Shown one piece after another: positions 46,794 to 47,491 of a stretch of 47,491 nucleotides of DNA. The notes under the pieces were generated by a model that saw only the letters and a program-made list of their open reading frames with translations, did no database searches and had not been told where the DNA came from. The stretch comes from Clostridia bacterium (GTDB lineage: Bacteria; Bacillota_A; Clostridia; TANB77; CAG-508). The stretch is from contig JAFVGB010000001.1 in NCBI GenBank assembly GCA_017475185.1, positions 1 to 47,491 on the forward strand. The letters are read 5' to 3'. The number at the start of each line of letters is the position of its first letter. Position 1 is the first letter of the stretch. The translations under genes were made by a program, and so were the position numbers.

Positions 46794-47243
46794 ATGAAAA
46801 ATAATAAAACAAAAATATTTAATAGTTACGAAGAGTTTGTAAAATATGGATTAGAGAATAATGATACAGATATAAACGGAGTAACACGTGAATATTTAGA
46901 AGAGTATGGTTTAAGTTTAGAGGAGTATTCAGAGCAGACCAAGACGAATAAGCTGTGTTTTAATGTTTATAAATGTGAGAATTGTTTTCAATGTAGTGAT
47001 TGTTATTCCTGTTATTCGTGTACAAATTGTAAGCAGTGCCAAAGCTGTGTAGATTGCAAAGACTTAAAGCATTGTTTTAATTGTAGGTTATGCAATTTAT
47101 GTATGAATTGCATTGATTGTTCTTGTTGTGTTAATTGTTATGAGTGTGAGGATTGCAGCGACTGCCATAGCTGTTATCGTTTGCTCAAGCAAACCTGCAG
47201 AGTAGATGAGCAGGACACAGAAGAAGAAGAATTTGAGGAATGA
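46794..47243 (+). CDS. Cys-repeat protein, paralogue 5 (149 aa)
   Basis: About 25 Cys. N-terminal I-N-G-V-T-R-E-Y-L-E and G-L-S-L-E-E-Y, then C-F-N-V-Y-K-C and CxxC steps (C-S-D-C-Y-S-C-Y-S-C), ending in a strongly acidic tail (E-E-E-E-F-E-E). It has its own promoter, unlike paralogue 4. The acidic tail is specific to this copy. Confidence 0.75.
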   Translation: MKNNKTKIFNSYEEFVKYGLENNDTDINGVTREYLEEYGLSLEEYSEQTKTNKLCFNVYKCENCFQCSDCYSCYSCTNCKQCQSCVDCKDLKHCFNCRLCNLCMNCIDCSCCVNCYECEDCSDCHSCYRLLKQTCRVDEQDTEEEEFEE

Positions 47244-47491
47244 ATAGCAGGATTTGAATTATTAATGAATAAAAAAACTAAATAAATTTCAAATTATTCA
47301 CTTTTCATGCAATAAGTAATTTTAATTCCTAAATTTAAATTATGATAGCTTCCAGAATAGGAAGCTATTTTTTTTAATGTTAATAACTTTGTGGAAAAAT
47401 TGTTAATAAATAAATTTGGAAATTTAGTTTTTTTGTGTATATTATAATATATATATAATAATATTAATATATAAATATTTATAAATATATA
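47244..47491 (+). other. Non-coding right end: terminator and AT-rich run
   Basis: Contains one strong hairpin and otherwise AT-only sequence to the window end, similar in composition to the left end. No gene seen. Confidence 0.6.
47345..47376 (+). terminator. Terminator after Cys-repeat paralogue 5
   Basis: ATAGCTTCC/GGAAGCTAT (47345-47353 with 47360-47368) and eight T. Confidence 0.85.

Overview
The window looks like a nearly complete tailed-phage genome. It is strongly AT-rich, with dense protein coding on both strands and a long siphovirus tape-measure gene. The head and packaging genes are of the Mu-like type (DUF935 portal, Mu F-like protein, Mu I-like protease, DUF1320 connector, gpG-like protein). 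The host is most likely a member of the Bacteroidota: at more than 15 places there is a TTG - 19/20 nt - TATTTTTG promoter, which matches the TTG(-33)/TAnnTTTG(-7) consensus of the Bacteroidota primary sigma factor. I see no integrase, transposase, DNA polymerase, helicase or CRISPR array. Both window ends are low-complexity AT runs, so the genome may have been opened inside an AT-rich, possibly origin-like, region.

Layout. 1-760: AT-rich non-coding DNA with ATTAACATA repeats, a GC/GT alternating tract and a small RNA unit. 762-4804 (minus): recombination genes (SSB-like, VRR-NUC nuclease, ERF annealase), an HTH protein, a tail-assembly-chaperone candidate whose C-terminal part needs a -1 frameshift at T_TTT_TTT, and a Cys-repeat protein. 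4970-10699 (minus): tape measure. 10779-11285 (plus): gpG-like protein. 11286-16155 (minus): Mu F-like protein, portal, large and small terminase. 16329-29609 (plus): protease/scaffold with an in-frame nested scaffold, capsid, decoration protein, connectors, holin candidates, endolysin, one-piece spanin, tail fibre, tail tube candidate and tail-tip proteins.

29610-32650 is the most unusual part. It is 3 kb without credible genes, holding at least ten head-to-tail units of strong promoter, short structured RNA and intrinsic terminator. Two contain tRNA-like elements, and three carry the same hairpin, in which the loop GUGUUUGGAGG is constant while the stem changes by compensatory substitutions. 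A second RNA region (38.5-39.6 kb) is a GC-rich island in an AT-rich genome. It contains a predicted RNA of about 670 nt with its own promoter and many perfect stems, and its 3' domain is repeated in a neighbouring GC-rich element.

32695-33785 (minus) holds two more Cys-repeat proteins. 34-38.4 kb (plus) holds small membrane proteins, a possible DnaA-C-like/sliding-clamp-like replication pair and a GH73-type glucosaminidase. 39.6-47.2 kb (plus) is an accessory or early region: a solitary type I methyltransferase (HsdM plus a half-size HsdS, no HsdR), followed by a tightly overlapping operon of tiny proteins. Six of these share a CxxC...CxxC layout, and two are further Cys-repeat proteins. In total five paralogues combine an N-terminal 'INGVTQEFL' segment with about 20 CxxC steps.

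The phage would recombine with ERF/SSB/VRR-NUC and rely on host polymerases. It builds a Mu-type head on a long non-contractile tail and lyses with holin, CHAP-like endolysin and u-spanin. It may protect its DNA by methylation. It devotes about 9% of its length to non-coding RNA whose role is unknown.
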